DNA from: Haliea sp.
Lineage (GTDB): Bacteria; Pseudomonadota; Gammaproteobacteria; Pseudomonadales; Halieaceae
Assembly: GCA_002862465.1 (NCBI GenBank)
Contig: PKDD01000139.1
Span: 1 to 64,000, forward strand
DNA length: 64,000 bases
Reading direction: 5' to 3'
Below are positions 21,097-31,734 of this stretch, in pieces; position 1 is the first letter of the stretch; the number at the start of each line of letters is the position of its first letter. A program made the position numbers and the translations under genes. The notes beneath the pieces are model-generated. The model saw only the letters and a program-made list of their open reading frames with translations, did not search any database and was not told the origin of the DNA.

Positions 21097-22446
21097 TTAA
21101 TCGAGCGGTTTCTTTTTTTTCAACGGAGTATATCCGTCATTGACGACAACCGGTGCGTCTGTTGTTTTTGCCCGGCGCTTACCAATATTTTTCTGGTTGC
21201 GTGTGCGTGTCTTACTTTTCTCGGTAGTGGGCTTTTCCTTCTTTTTCTTGACGCCCGACGCTTTGCCGGACGATTTCACTTTTTTGGGGCCGCTGTATTT
21301 TGCCTTCAGACCGGTCAGGGTGCGTCGCTCGAAACGGAGCGCAAGATAACGCTCAATGCCGACCATCATGTTCCACTCGGATGCGCTCGCCAGCGAAACG
21401 GCTAGACCCTTTGCGCCTGCCCGACCGGTGCGTCCGGTGCGGTGCAGATAATTGTCTCCGCTGTAGGGTATGTCGTAATTGACCACCAAGTCGATACCAC
21501 TGACGTCGAGGCCTCTGGCGGCCAAATCGCTGGCGCAAACGATGTGGACTTTACCGTCATGGAATTGATGCATGACATGTTTACGCTCTTCCGTACTCAT
21601 CTCGCCGTGCAGGCAACCACAGCGCAGATCTTCATATCTGAGCAGGTTGGACAGCCGTACAGCCGTGGTACGTTTGTTGCTGAAGACCAATGCGCGATGA
21701 AAGCCACCCTCCTTGATCAACGCGGTTAGCAATTTGTCCTTGTGTTCCCGACTGTCCGCCAGTATCAACTGGTGCGTAATGCTACTGTGTGGCTGGCGCA
21801 CTTGGCCGACCGCAATTTGCTGTGGCTCGTGTAGCAGTGTTTCGGCGATGTCACCTACGCCTCGGTGTGACAGCGTTGCGGAGAGCAGCAGCACCTGTTT
21901 GCTGTCAGCACTGAGCTCAGCGATTTTGAGCACGTCTTCACGAAAGCCCATGTCCAGCATGCGGTCGGCTTCGTCGAGCACCAAGGTTTGAAGCCCGCTT
22001 AGATCAGCACTGCGCTTCTGACAGTGTTCCAGAAAGCGACCAGGTGTCGCCACAACAATTTCTGGATCCTTACGCAACTGTGCTTTTTGATATTTAAAGT
22101 CGGCTCCACCGGTGATGGCTTGGGCTTGTATTGGCGACATGGCTAACAATTGGCGGCACTGCTTAAGCACCTGCCTGGCCAGTTCGCGGGTAGGAACGAG
22201 AATCAGGGCCAGGGTGCCTGTCTGCCTTGTCGAACTCGCGGCAAGAATTTTTTGTGATAAGGGAATCAGATAAGCCAGTGTTTTGCCGCTGCCGGTCTCT
22301 GCGCTGACCAGCAGATCTTTGTCTTCCAGTGCCATGGGAACGGTCAGTTTCTGGACCTCGGTGGCTTCCGCTAACGCAAGTGCATCGATACCCAGACGCA
22401 GGTGACGGTCAAGTTGCAGTTCTTCGAACACGTTATTGCGCTCCAC
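21097..22446 (-). CDS. DEAD-box RNA helicase with basic C-terminal tail
   Basis: SAETGSGKTLAYLIP, VLDEADRMLDMGF, SATLS, HRTGRTGRAG; Lys-rich tail. Confidence 0.94.
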   Translation of the reverse strand: MERNNVFEELQLDRHLRLGIDALALAEATEVQKLTVPMALEDKDLLVSAETGSGKTLAYLIPLSQKILAASSTRQTGTLALILVPTRELARQVLKQCRQLLAMSPIQAQAITGGADFKYQKAQLRKDPEIVVATPGRFLEHCQKRSADLSGLQTLVLDEADRMLDMGFREDVLKIAELSADSKQVLLLSATLSHRGVGDIAETLLHEPQQIAVGQVRQPHSSITHQLILADSREHKDKLLTALIKEGGFHRALVFSNKRTTAVRLSNLLRYEDLRCGCLHGEMSTEERKHVMHQFHDGKVHIVCASDLAARGLDVSGIDLVVNYDIPYSGDNYLHRTGRTGRAGAKGLAVSLASASEWNMMVGIERYLALRFERRTLTGLKAKYSGPKKVKSSGKASGVKKKKEKPTTEKSKTRTRNQKNIGKRRAKTTDAPVVVNDGYTPLKKKKPLD

Positions 22447-22539
22447 GGATAATCTGTAGGTGTTTGGAGAGTTCCATTGTGACTGGAACGGATGGTACTT
22501 TAGACGAGTTGTAACAGGTTGAACAGGGAGAAAGGCTTA

Positions 22540-23511
22540 ATGGTGCAGGCGATAAGAATTTCTGAGACCGGCGGTCCTGAGGTGATGATCTTAGAAGAGG
22601 TGCCGCTGGATGCGCCGGGCCCAGGCATGGTCACCGTTGAGAATAGGGCAATCGGTCTTAATTATATCGACACATACCACCGTAGTGGGCTGTATCCCTT
22701 GCCCTTACCCGCAGGAATAGGCCTTGAGGGCGCCGGGGTTGTCCAAGCGGTGGGGGAGGGCGTGAGGCTGTGTGTGGGTGATAGGGTGGCCTATTGCTCG
22801 GCGGGCTTTGGCGCCTACGCGCAGGCATTGAATCTGCCGGCTGCACGTTTGATAAAAATGCCTGATGGCATAAGCTTCGAACAGGCAGCGGCGTGCCTAT
22901 TAAAGGGACAGACCACGGAATACCTGCTGCAGCGTACGTATCGCTTGTCCTCGGGTGATACCTGCCTGTTTCACGCCGCCGCGGGCGGCGTCGGGCTACT
23001 CTTCGGCCAATGGGCTAACAGCATCGGGGCGACGGTGATTGGCACCGTGGGTTCCAAGCAAAAAGCCGAGCTGGCCCTAGCCCATGGTTTCGCCCATGTC
23101 ATCAATTACCGTACGGAAGACATGGTGCAGCGGGTGCTCGACATTACGCAGGGCCAGAAGGTGCCGGTGGTCTACGACGGTGTGGGTTTAGATACCTTCG
23201 ACAGGTCATTAGATTGTCTGCAGCCTCGCGGACTGATGGTGAGTTTTGGAAACGCCTCGGGGGCACCTGCTCCTCTGGATTTGCAAACGTTGGCTAATAA
23301 AGGCTCTTTGTATATTACGCGCCCCACGATGGTTACCTATACGCTATCAAGCCAAGAGCTGCAGCAGTCCGCTGACGATCTGTTCGCCCGTGTGCTGAGC
23401 GGTGATGTGCATGTCGCAATTAACCAGCGTTACCCGCTGGCCGATGTACAGCAGGCACACCATGATCTAGAGAGCAGGAAAACGACAGGTTCAAGCATCC
23501 TCCTGCCTTAA
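22540..23511 (+). CDS. NADPH:quinone oxidoreductase (zinc-independent MDR)
   Basis: GLNYIDTYHRSGLYPLPLPAGIGLEGAGVVQAVG, AAAGGVGLL. Confidence 0.92.
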   Translation: MVQAIRISETGGPEVMILEEVPLDAPGPGMVTVENRAIGLNYIDTYHRSGLYPLPLPAGIGLEGAGVVQAVGEGVRLCVGDRVAYCSAGFGAYAQALNLPAARLIKMPDGISFEQAAACLLKGQTTEYLLQRTYRLSSGDTCLFHAAAGGVGLLFGQWANSIGATVIGTVGSKQKAELALAHGFAHVINYRTEDMVQRVLDITQGQKVPVVYDGVGLDTFDRSLDCLQPRGLMVSFGNASGAPAPLDLQTLANKGSLYITRPTMVTYTLSSQELQQSADDLFARVLSGDVHVAINQRYPLADVQQAHHDLESRKTTGSSILLP

Positions 23512-23516
23512 AATTA

Positions 23517-24872
23517 ATGTGGAAACAGGGTATGACGCATTCTCCAGTTGTAAGCCATCAGGTTGCTCATCAGGGCAGAGCGATCTATGCGCTGATGGCT
23601 TTGTTGCTGGCATACATATTGTCTTTTATTGACCGCAATGTAATGGCAGTTTTAATTGGCCCTATTCGAGCCGATTTTGTAATTAGCGATTTCCAGTACA
23701 GCTTGTTACACGGTTTTGCCTTTTCTATGTTTTATATTTTTCTTGGGTTGCCTATTGCGCGATTGGCAGACAGGGGAAGTCGTAAATGGGTGGTCACTAT
23801 CGGGGTACTTTTTTGGAGCCTGATGACCTGTCTGTGTGGGATGACGCGCAGTTTTAGCGCTCTTTTTTTTGCTCGCGCCGGTGTGGGTATAGGAGAAGCT
23901 GCGCTGTCGCCGCCCGCTTACAGTTTGTTGAGTGATTATTTTAGTGAGGGGAATTTGCCTAAGGCGATGGCGGTTTATACGTTGGGAATTACCATAGGTG
24001 GTGGTTTAGCCTACATTATCGGCGGTGGCGTGTATGAATATTTTGCCGCCTATGGTGAGTTGTCACTGCCGTTTTTAGGTGAACTGCGCCCTTGGCAGAG
24101 CACATTTATAATCGTCGGTCTGCCAGGGTTTTTACTCGTGCTGATTTTATCGCTGATGGTAGAGCCCCCACGCCGCGGAGCTTTACAGCAAGAAGCGGAG
24201 GACTATAGTATCGCCGAAGTGAAGGGACATCTGCGGATGCACTGGCAGGCCTATGGAAGTTTGATCATGGGCGTATCGCTGCTCGCCATACTAGGCTATG
24301 GCACGATGGCTTGGTATCCGGAGTTTCTCGTGCGCTGTCATGGTGTGGACCGGGCGGAAGCGGGATCGCGTTTTGGTCTGATTTTTATTGTTGCCGGCAG
24401 CCTCGGTGCACTGTTGGGCGGTTTTAGTGCAAAGCCGTTACGCGAGCGTGGCTTTGAGGATGCCAGCATGCGCTTAATTGTGTGGATTGCTCTGCTCTGG
24501 CTGCTGCCCGCAGTACTTGGCCCTCTGTCTCCCAACAGCAGCCTAGCAATATGGGCAGCGGTGCCTATAGTGTTCTTTCTTAACAGCTATTTTGCGCTAG
24601 CAATTTCTGCATTGCAAAGCATCACGCCCAACCGTATGCGGGCCCAAGTGTCTGCTCTGATGCTATTCATGACCAACTTACTGGGATTGGCCTTGGGGCC
24701 TAGCGTCGTGGCCGCATTCACTGACTTTGTTTTCGCCGATGATGCTGACTTGGCCTACTCGCTGAGTCTTTTACCTGTGTTGCTCTGTCCTCTCGCAGCT
24801 ATTTTGTTGGCATGGGGTCTAAAGTACTACCGTGCTGCGCTGTTATACTGCGCTCATCTTTCAGGAGAGTAA
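23517..24872 (+). CDS. MFS transporter, spinster-like
   Basis: 12-TM pattern, IDRNVMAVLIGPIRADF, GLPIARLADRGSRKWV; start may be ATG at 23532. Confidence 0.88.
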   Translation: MWKQGMTHSPVVSHQVAHQGRAIYALMALLLAYILSFIDRNVMAVLIGPIRADFVISDFQYSLLHGFAFSMFYIFLGLPIARLADRGSRKWVVTIGVLFWSLMTCLCGMTRSFSALFFARAGVGIGEAALSPPAYSLLSDYFSEGNLPKAMAVYTLGITIGGGLAYIIGGGVYEYFAAYGELSLPFLGELRPWQSTFIIVGLPGFLLVLILSLMVEPPRRGALQQEAEDYSIAEVKGHLRMHWQAYGSLIMGVSLLAILGYGTMAWYPEFLVRCHGVDRAEAGSRFGLIFIVAGSLGALLGGFSAKPLRERGFEDASMRLIVWIALLWLLPAVLGPLSPNSSLAIWAAVPIVFFLNSYFALAISALQSITPNRMRAQVSALMLFMTNLLGLALGPSVVAAFTDFVFADDADLAYSLSLLPVLLCPLAAILLAWGLKYYRAALLYCAHLSGE

Positions 24873-24875
24873 CGT

Positions 24876-25463
24876 ATGCCAGTGCGCGTCGCCCCGGTTG
24901 TATTGCTGGGCAAAGAAGTTCGCTTAGAGCCGTTGGGGCCTGTCCACGCCCAAGGGTTATATAACCGTGGCAGAGTAGCAACAGACTGGACTCACCTGCC
25001 TCGCTCGTGTTTTGTCGATCTGGCAGACACTCGTCATTGGATCGATGAAGCATTAGGTATGGAGGGGCAATTGCCTTTTGCCATAATAGAAACCGTCAAG
25101 GGCAGGGTGATAGGCAGTACGCGTTATTTGAATATCAGGCCAGAGCATCGTTCGCTGGAGATTGGCTGGACATGGCTTGGACAGAATTGGCAATGCACAG
25201 CCGTTAACACAGAGACGAAGTTGCTTCTACTCTCTCACGCATTTGAACAACTGGGTTGTGTGCGTGTGGAATTTAAAACTGACAGTCGTAATGAGCGTTC
25301 GCAGCAAGCGCTGCAGAGAATCGGTGCTACGAAAGAGGGTGTGCTTCGTAATCACATGGTTGTGCAGGACGACTTTGTACGTGACTCAGTCTATTTCAGT
25401 ATCATCAGCGATGAATGGTTAGATATCAAGGAGCGTCTCAAAAGACTCGGAGATCGCTCCTGA
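24876..25463 (+). CDS. GNAT N-acetyltransferase (RimJ/RimL-like)
   Basis: IGSTRYLNIRPEHRSLEIGWTWLG, VEFKTDSRNERSQQALQRIGATKEGVLR. Confidence 0.9.
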   Translation: MPVRVAPVVLLGKEVRLEPLGPVHAQGLYNRGRVATDWTHLPRSCFVDLADTRHWIDEALGMEGQLPFAIIETVKGRVIGSTRYLNIRPEHRSLEIGWTWLGQNWQCTAVNTETKLLLLSHAFEQLGCVRVEFKTDSRNERSQQALQRIGATKEGVLRNHMVVQDDFVRDSVYFSIISDEWLDIKERLKRLGDRS

Positions 25464-25475
25464 CGCCTATCGCGT

Positions 25476-26456
25476 TTAACTTACCGTGGTCTGCACCGTT
25501 TCGTTTTCCGAAAAGCTACCGGCAAACAGTGGAGACGTGAGATAGCGCTCAGCTGAGTCCGGCAAGATCGCAACGATAAGCTTGTTTCTATGCTCTCTTT
25601 GTTGCGAAACTCGATGCGCAATAGCCATTGCTGCGCCTGAAGAAATGCCTGCCAGAATACCCTCCCGCTGCATCAGTTTGTGGGCCCATTCAATGGCCTC
25701 GTCGCTGGACACTTGTTCAACCTGATCGATCATACTTAAGTCCAGATTTTTTGGTAAAAAGCCAGCACCGATGCCCTGTATTTTGTGGGGAGCATGGGTG
25801 GGTTCGTCTCCTGCCATAGCCGCCGTGATTATAGTGGTAGAGTCGGGTTCAACCGCGACCGTCAGTATGTTTTTGCCTCGATTTTTTTTCAGATAACGGG
25901 AAATACCTGTAAGCGTTCCACCGGTCCCTACTCCCGAGATCAGAATGTCTATCCCACCCTCGGTATCCTCCCAAATTTCTGGCCCAGTAGTTTGCTCATG
26001 AATAGCGGGGTTAGCCGGATTCTCAAACTGGCGCGGCCCCCAATACTTTTCTGGATCAGTGGCGATGATGTCCTCTGCTTTCTGAATGGATGCAGAAACG
26101 CCTTTTGCACCATCGGTAAGAACCACTTCTGCCCCCATGGCCTTCATCAACATGCGCCGCTCTAAGCTCATGGTGTTGGGCATGGTCAATGTGCAGCCAT
26201 AGCCTTTAGCCGCTGCGACGAACGCCAAGGCGACGCCTGTGTTGCCACTTGTGGGTTCGACGATAGTCATTCCCGGCCTGAGGCTCCCATCCCGCTCCGC
26301 CATTGCGACCATATTGGCGCCTATACGGCATTTGACTGACATAGCCGGATTTCGATTCTCCAGCTTGACATAAATATTTCCATCACTAATGTGATTGATC
26401 TTGACTAAAGGCGTGTCGCCAATAGCGTCAGCATTATTTTTGTGGACATTACGCAT
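25476..26456 (-). CDS. cysK: Cysteine synthase A
   Basis: IGDTPLVKI, KLENRNPAMSVKCRIG, PTSGNTGVALAF, GVGTGGTLTG. Confidence 0.94.
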   Translation of the reverse strand: MRNVHKNNADAIGDTPLVKINHISDGNIYVKLENRNPAMSVKCRIGANMVAMAERDGSLRPGMTIVEPTSGNTGVALAFVAAAKGYGCTLTMPNTMSLERRMLMKAMGAEVVLTDGAKGVSASIQKAEDIIATDPEKYWGPRQFENPANPAIHEQTTGPEIWEDTEGGIDILISGVGTGGTLTGISRYLKKNRGKNILTVAVEPDSTTIITAAMAGDEPTHAPHKIQGIGAGFLPKNLDLSMIDQVEQVSSDEAIEWAHKLMQREGILAGISSGAAMAIAHRVSQQREHRNKLIVAILPDSAERYLTSPLFAGSFSENETVQTTVS

Positions 26457-26599
26457 GATGAGTACCCTCTATTGGACTGATTTAAAACATTATTTTGGTC
26501 TAAGATTAGTCTCGCTGGACATGGCTGTCTATCGCATGCGACTTTGAAAGCCCGGTTGTGGCGAAAAAAAACGACGTTTATTTCAATTTTGCTGGAACT

Positions 26600-26752
26600 T
26601 TTAATTACTGACAGCGTCTGATTAATCACAGACGTTGTCGTGGTCGTTACCCCTTGGGCAATAAGGAGGCGGTAACGCGCAATTCCGTCCGGATCTTCCT
26701 CTCCTTGCAGGTTATTCGCCTGCTTCAGCCGGCCTTTTGGCCGGCTTTTTTT
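26600..26752 (+). ncRNA. Candidate intergenic small RNA with four hairpins and a terminator
   Basis: Hairpins 26611-26638, 26645-26677, 26707-26723 and terminator 26727-26752; no + strand CDS upstream that it could terminate; 5' end not defined. Confidence 0.45.
26727..26752 (+). terminator. Intrinsic terminator, + orientation
   Basis: agccggcc-tttt-ggccggct perfect stem followed by TTTTTT; the minus orientation has no T-run. Confidence 0.85.
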
Positions 26753-27200
26753 ATTCTAGTGAGGCTTCTTTTAACTCCTGCTGGGTCGCTTGCACCAGTG
26801 AAGACAGCGTCTGCGGTCCCACCAGTGTTGCAACGACTCGTCCTGTTGGATCGAGAATGAGTGTTGTCGGCAAGACGACCGGTCTCGTTATGCCCAGTTG
26901 CTCGGCAGGGTCTGCCGCTAGACTGGCAAACGTTACGCCCAACTTCTGACGTTGGAGTTCTAGTTCCTCTCCCGTTGTTCCATCATAGTTTACCCCGACG
27001 ACGGTCACTCGATCATAGTCTTGATCAAGACGATTTAACTCTGGAATCTCTTTGATGCACGGTGCGCACCATTGCGCCCAGTAGTTGACTACAACCCACT
27101 GCCCCTGCAGAAGACCCAAGGTTGGCGCAGTCGCGCCCGGATGATTCTTGGTGCAACATACTAGTGACAATACTGCAGATAAAATCAGTGCGTGTCTCAC
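26751..27200 (-). CDS. TlpA/ResA-like thioredoxin-fold lipoprotein
   Basis: Lipobox-like LSLVCC, YWAQWCAPCIKEIPELNRL. Confidence 0.9.
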   Translation of the reverse strand: MRHALILSAVLSLVCCTKNHPGATAPTLGLLQGQWVVVNYWAQWCAPCIKEIPELNRLDQDYDRVTVVGVNYDGTTGEELELQRQKLGVTFASLAADPAEQLGITRPVVLPTTLILDPTGRVVATLVGPQTLSSLVQATQQELKEASLE

Positions 27201-28426
27201 AGGCTGAATAAATCCGCTAGGTTTATATTTAGGATCTCGCGTTGATCCTTCCGCTCACTCGCGAGAAGGCGTAAAGCGTTGCTCTGCCAGTTACTGTGAG
27301 TAGCGAATTCGTGGTCGGACAGAGAGTGCTCATCGTCAATCCATTCTTTCAATTGCCACAAGGGAATGGTGTGTAGATCTCGACTCAGCAAATAATGCCC
27401 TTTATCATTCTGGGTGATGACTTTCTCTTGAATAAGAATGTCCCGCACCATACTCCAAGTTTCGCTATCTAAACCTCGAATGACTTCATGCCTACCGTCG
27501 AGGAGTTCGATCTCTCGGACTGCATCGCCTGACTTTTGTTTTTGCCAGAACAAATGCAGTACGTCTAATGCTTTCAGAGTCACTGGCCGATGCGCTTGTT
27601 CATTATTTTGATAGGCCGATAGACTATGCACAAGAACTCCACCCATTAGCACGATGTTCCAACACAAATAAATCCATAGCAGAAACAATGGAACAGCAGC
27701 GAATGCGCCGTAGATCAATGTGTAACTAGAACTTGCCACTAACTGTGTAAAGGCTGTGCGAGCAGCATGAAATGCAAGAGCAACGAAAATGCCACCTATT
27801 AGCGCGTGTTTAAACGGCACCCTGCAGTTAGGAACAGCGGCGTAAATCAGGCTGAAACCGGCCGTGCTCAGTAATAGCGGCGTGCTCTCCAGTAGGAAAG
27901 CTTTAGCGCCAAAAATATCAAGATCTTCAAGAGCATTGGCGAAGGATGAAAGATAGGTGCTTATCCCTAGCGCCAGACCAATGGTAATCGGCGCCAGAGT
28001 CAATACGGCCCAATACAACAGGAAGCTGGATAGGGCACTACGATTTTCTCGAGCGTGCCAAATCATGTTGAACGCGTGTTCAATATTACGCAGCATCAGA
28101 ATGGCCGTGATAAATAGGAATACGATGCCAGGTCCGGTAAGGTTTTTTGCTTGCTGCGAGAAATCATTAAGGTACTTTTCGACATCAGAGCCACTTTCAG
28201 GCATTAAATGCGTGAACAGGATCGACTGCATCTGATCTTCGGCGCCCTGAAAAGCCGGAATAGCCGACGCTATTGTATAGAGGACCGTTAGCAGTGGCAC
28301 CAGTGCAAACAGACTCATATAAGTCAGTGCAGCTGCATTTTTAGAACAATGATCCGCTACAAATCGGTCCGCGAAATAACGAACACGGCCCCAAAGCTCA
28401 GAAAATATCGGTATACGGGAACTCAT
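27197..28426 (-). CDS. YihY/BrkB family inner membrane protein (UPF0761)
   Basis: NAAALTYMSLFALVPLLTVLY, multiple TM helices, GAFAAVPLFLLWIYLCW. Confidence 0.93.
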   Translation of the reverse strand: MSSRIPIFSELWGRVRYFADRFVADHCSKNAAALTYMSLFALVPLLTVLYTIASAIPAFQGAEDQMQSILFTHLMPESGSDVEKYLNDFSQQAKNLTGPGIVFLFITAILMLRNIEHAFNMIWHARENRSALSSFLLYWAVLTLAPITIGLALGISTYLSSFANALEDLDIFGAKAFLLESTPLLLSTAGFSLIYAAVPNCRVPFKHALIGGIFVALAFHAARTAFTQLVASSSYTLIYGAFAAVPLFLLWIYLCWNIVLMGGVLVHSLSAYQNNEQAHRPVTLKALDVLHLFWQKQKSGDAVREIELLDGRHEVIRGLDSETWSMVRDILIQEKVITQNDKGHYLLSRDLHTIPLWQLKEWIDDEHSLSDHEFATHSNWQSNALRLLASERKDQREILNINLADLFSL

Positions 28427-28560
28427 ATCAGCATTATTGCACGACTCTGGGGCCGGCTGCACGACTCCGTCGGTTCGATTCCGTTGGTTGCCTGAGCGAA
28501 ATCGGTCGATATGTTGCTATAATCACGTCCGATTTTGTTGCAGTGGCGGGACATTCATCA

Positions 28561-29871
<1,311 letters not shown>

Positions 29872-29874
29872 AAT

Positions 29875-31722
29875 ATGAGTAAACCCTCCTTTGTGCGTCG
29901 ATTTTTTTCTGGGATTTGGCGGGGACTCACGCGCGTCAGACTGGCAATGTCAAACATACTGTTTTTGGCAATAATCGCGTTCGCTTATTTTGTGTATGTT
30001 GGCGGCGCACCTGAGCCCCTGCCGGAAAAGGCTGCGTTACTATTGAATATAAGTGGCACGGTGGTTGATCAGAAGTCAGACGTCAATCCTCTGCAGGCTC
30101 TGCTAGCGTCCCCCTCTCCCGAGGGTCATGAAGTCCTGCTGCGTGACATCATAGAGGCGATTGACTACGCGGCGAAGGATCCGGCCATTAATTCTTTGGT
30201 GATGGAGCTTGATTCTCTAGAGCGTCTCGGCATCAGTAAAACTCAAGAGATTGTTGAAGCGCTGCAAAATTTTCGCGAGAGCGGAAAGCCCATAATAGCG
30301 ATTAGTGATTATTACACGCAGGACCAATATCTGCTGGCGAGTCACGCTGACACAGTAATTGCGCACCCTTTGGGTGGTGTGGCGCTAGAGGGGTATGGAA
30401 GCTATCAAAATTACTTTCGAGAGGCGCTGAAGAAAATATCTGTCAATGTGCATGTTTTTCGGGCCGGAGATCATAAGTCAGCAGTGGAGCCATTCATGCG
30501 CGACGATATGTCTCCCGCTCAGAAAGAGCTGACCAGTCGTTGGCTGAATGAATTGTGGGCGCAGTATACGGCCATTGTAGAAACACAACGAGCCCTCGAT
30601 TCTGGGGCTGTCGATAGTTATATAGACGGCTTTGCGCAGCGACTACAGGCGCAGGGAGGAGATGCGGCACAGACCGCTCTTCGGTCGGGCCTTGTTGATC
30701 GCTTGCTCACTCGCAGTGAAGGCAATGACTTTCTTGTTGAACTGGTCGGAGCGAATGACAAAGACGGCCGTTATGAAGCCGTTGTTTTTGAACGCTATGT
30801 GGCGCGGAAACGTCCACTTTCGCTGGGGACGTCTGACAGCGATCGTGTCGCGGTAATAACTGCACAGGGTACTATTATGCCCGGCCAGCAACCGCCCGGA
30901 TCGATTGGGGGTGATTCCTTGGCGCACTTGATTCGCGGCACTGTAGAAGCGGATGGCGTAAAGGCAATAGTGTTACGCGTAAACAGTGGCGGTGGCAGCA
31001 TGTTTGCCTCTGAGATCATTCGAGAGCAGATTCTCTATGCAAAAAATATGGGTTTGCCCGTTATCGTGTCGATGGGCGCCGTCGCGGCCTCTGGGGGCTA
31101 TTATATAGCCGCTGATGCTGATGAGATTTGGGCGACGCCTTCCACTATCACTGGCAGTATAGGCGTCTTCGCTGCCTTCCCCACGTTCGAGGAGTTACTG
31201 GACCGCGTAGGTATATACACAGATGGCGTAGGCACTACAGACTTGGCAGGTTCAATGCGGGCTGATCGGCCACTGAATCCGCAGCTAGAGGATGCCCTTA
31301 ATAGTGGCGTGCACTTTGCCTACAAAAGCTTTTTAGGAATCGTAGCGCAGGGGCGTGATATGAGTATCGCAGAAGTTGATCCATTGGCCGAGGGCCGAGT
31401 ATGGTGCGCTGCCGATGCCTTAAAGGCGGGTTTGGTGGACAATCTCGGCAGTTTGGATGATGCAATCGCAGCTGCAGCCTCGATTGCTGACTTGGACACT
31501 TATGAGGTGCAGTATGTTGAAAGGCCCCTGTCTCCGCGAGACATGGTGCTGAAGCAGCTCGCTAACAGCGTCGGAAGTCTGAATGTGTTCACGCGATCTG
31601 CCGCTAGCTCGGCGCTGTCGGGTCTGCTGGGTCCAATGCAGGAAGCCGCGAAAGAGCTCGCCAGTATGCAGGATCCAGGGCATCTTTATATGCGCTGTGT
31701 TGCCTGCTCTATGGCGCACTAG
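29875..31722 (+). CDS. sppA: Signal peptide peptidase SppA, 67-kDa type
   Basis: VLRVNSGGGSMFASEIIREQI, VSMGAVAASGGYYIA, STITGSIGVF. Confidence 0.96.
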   Translation: MSKPSFVRRFFSGIWRGLTRVRLAMSNILFLAIIAFAYFVYVGGAPEPLPEKAALLLNISGTVVDQKSDVNPLQALLASPSPEGHEVLLRDIIEAIDYAAKDPAINSLVMELDSLERLGISKTQEIVEALQNFRESGKPIIAISDYYTQDQYLLASHADTVIAHPLGGVALEGYGSYQNYFREALKKISVNVHVFRAGDHKSAVEPFMRDDMSPAQKELTSRWLNELWAQYTAIVETQRALDSGAVDSYIDGFAQRLQAQGGDAAQTALRSGLVDRLLTRSEGNDFLVELVGANDKDGRYEAVVFERYVARKRPLSLGTSDSDRVAVITAQGTIMPGQQPPGSIGGDSLAHLIRGTVEADGVKAIVLRVNSGGGSMFASEIIREQILYAKNMGLPVIVSMGAVAASGGYYIAADADEIWATPSTITGSIGVFAAFPTFEELLDRVGIYTDGVGTTDLAGSMRADRPLNPQLEDALNSGVHFAYKSFLGIVAQGRDMSIAEVDPLAEGRVWCAADALKAGLVDNLGSLDDAIAAAASIADLDTYEVQYVERPLSPRDMVLKQLANSVGSLNVFTRSAASSALSGLLGPMQEAAKELASMQDPGHLYMRCVACSMAH

Positions 31723-31734
31723 TCGACTGAAGCC

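Noticed and set aside
26654-26860. 68-aa + strand ORF across the candidate sRNA and terminator
   Set aside because: It reads through a strong terminator and into the antisense of the tlpA-like gene; no protein-like pattern
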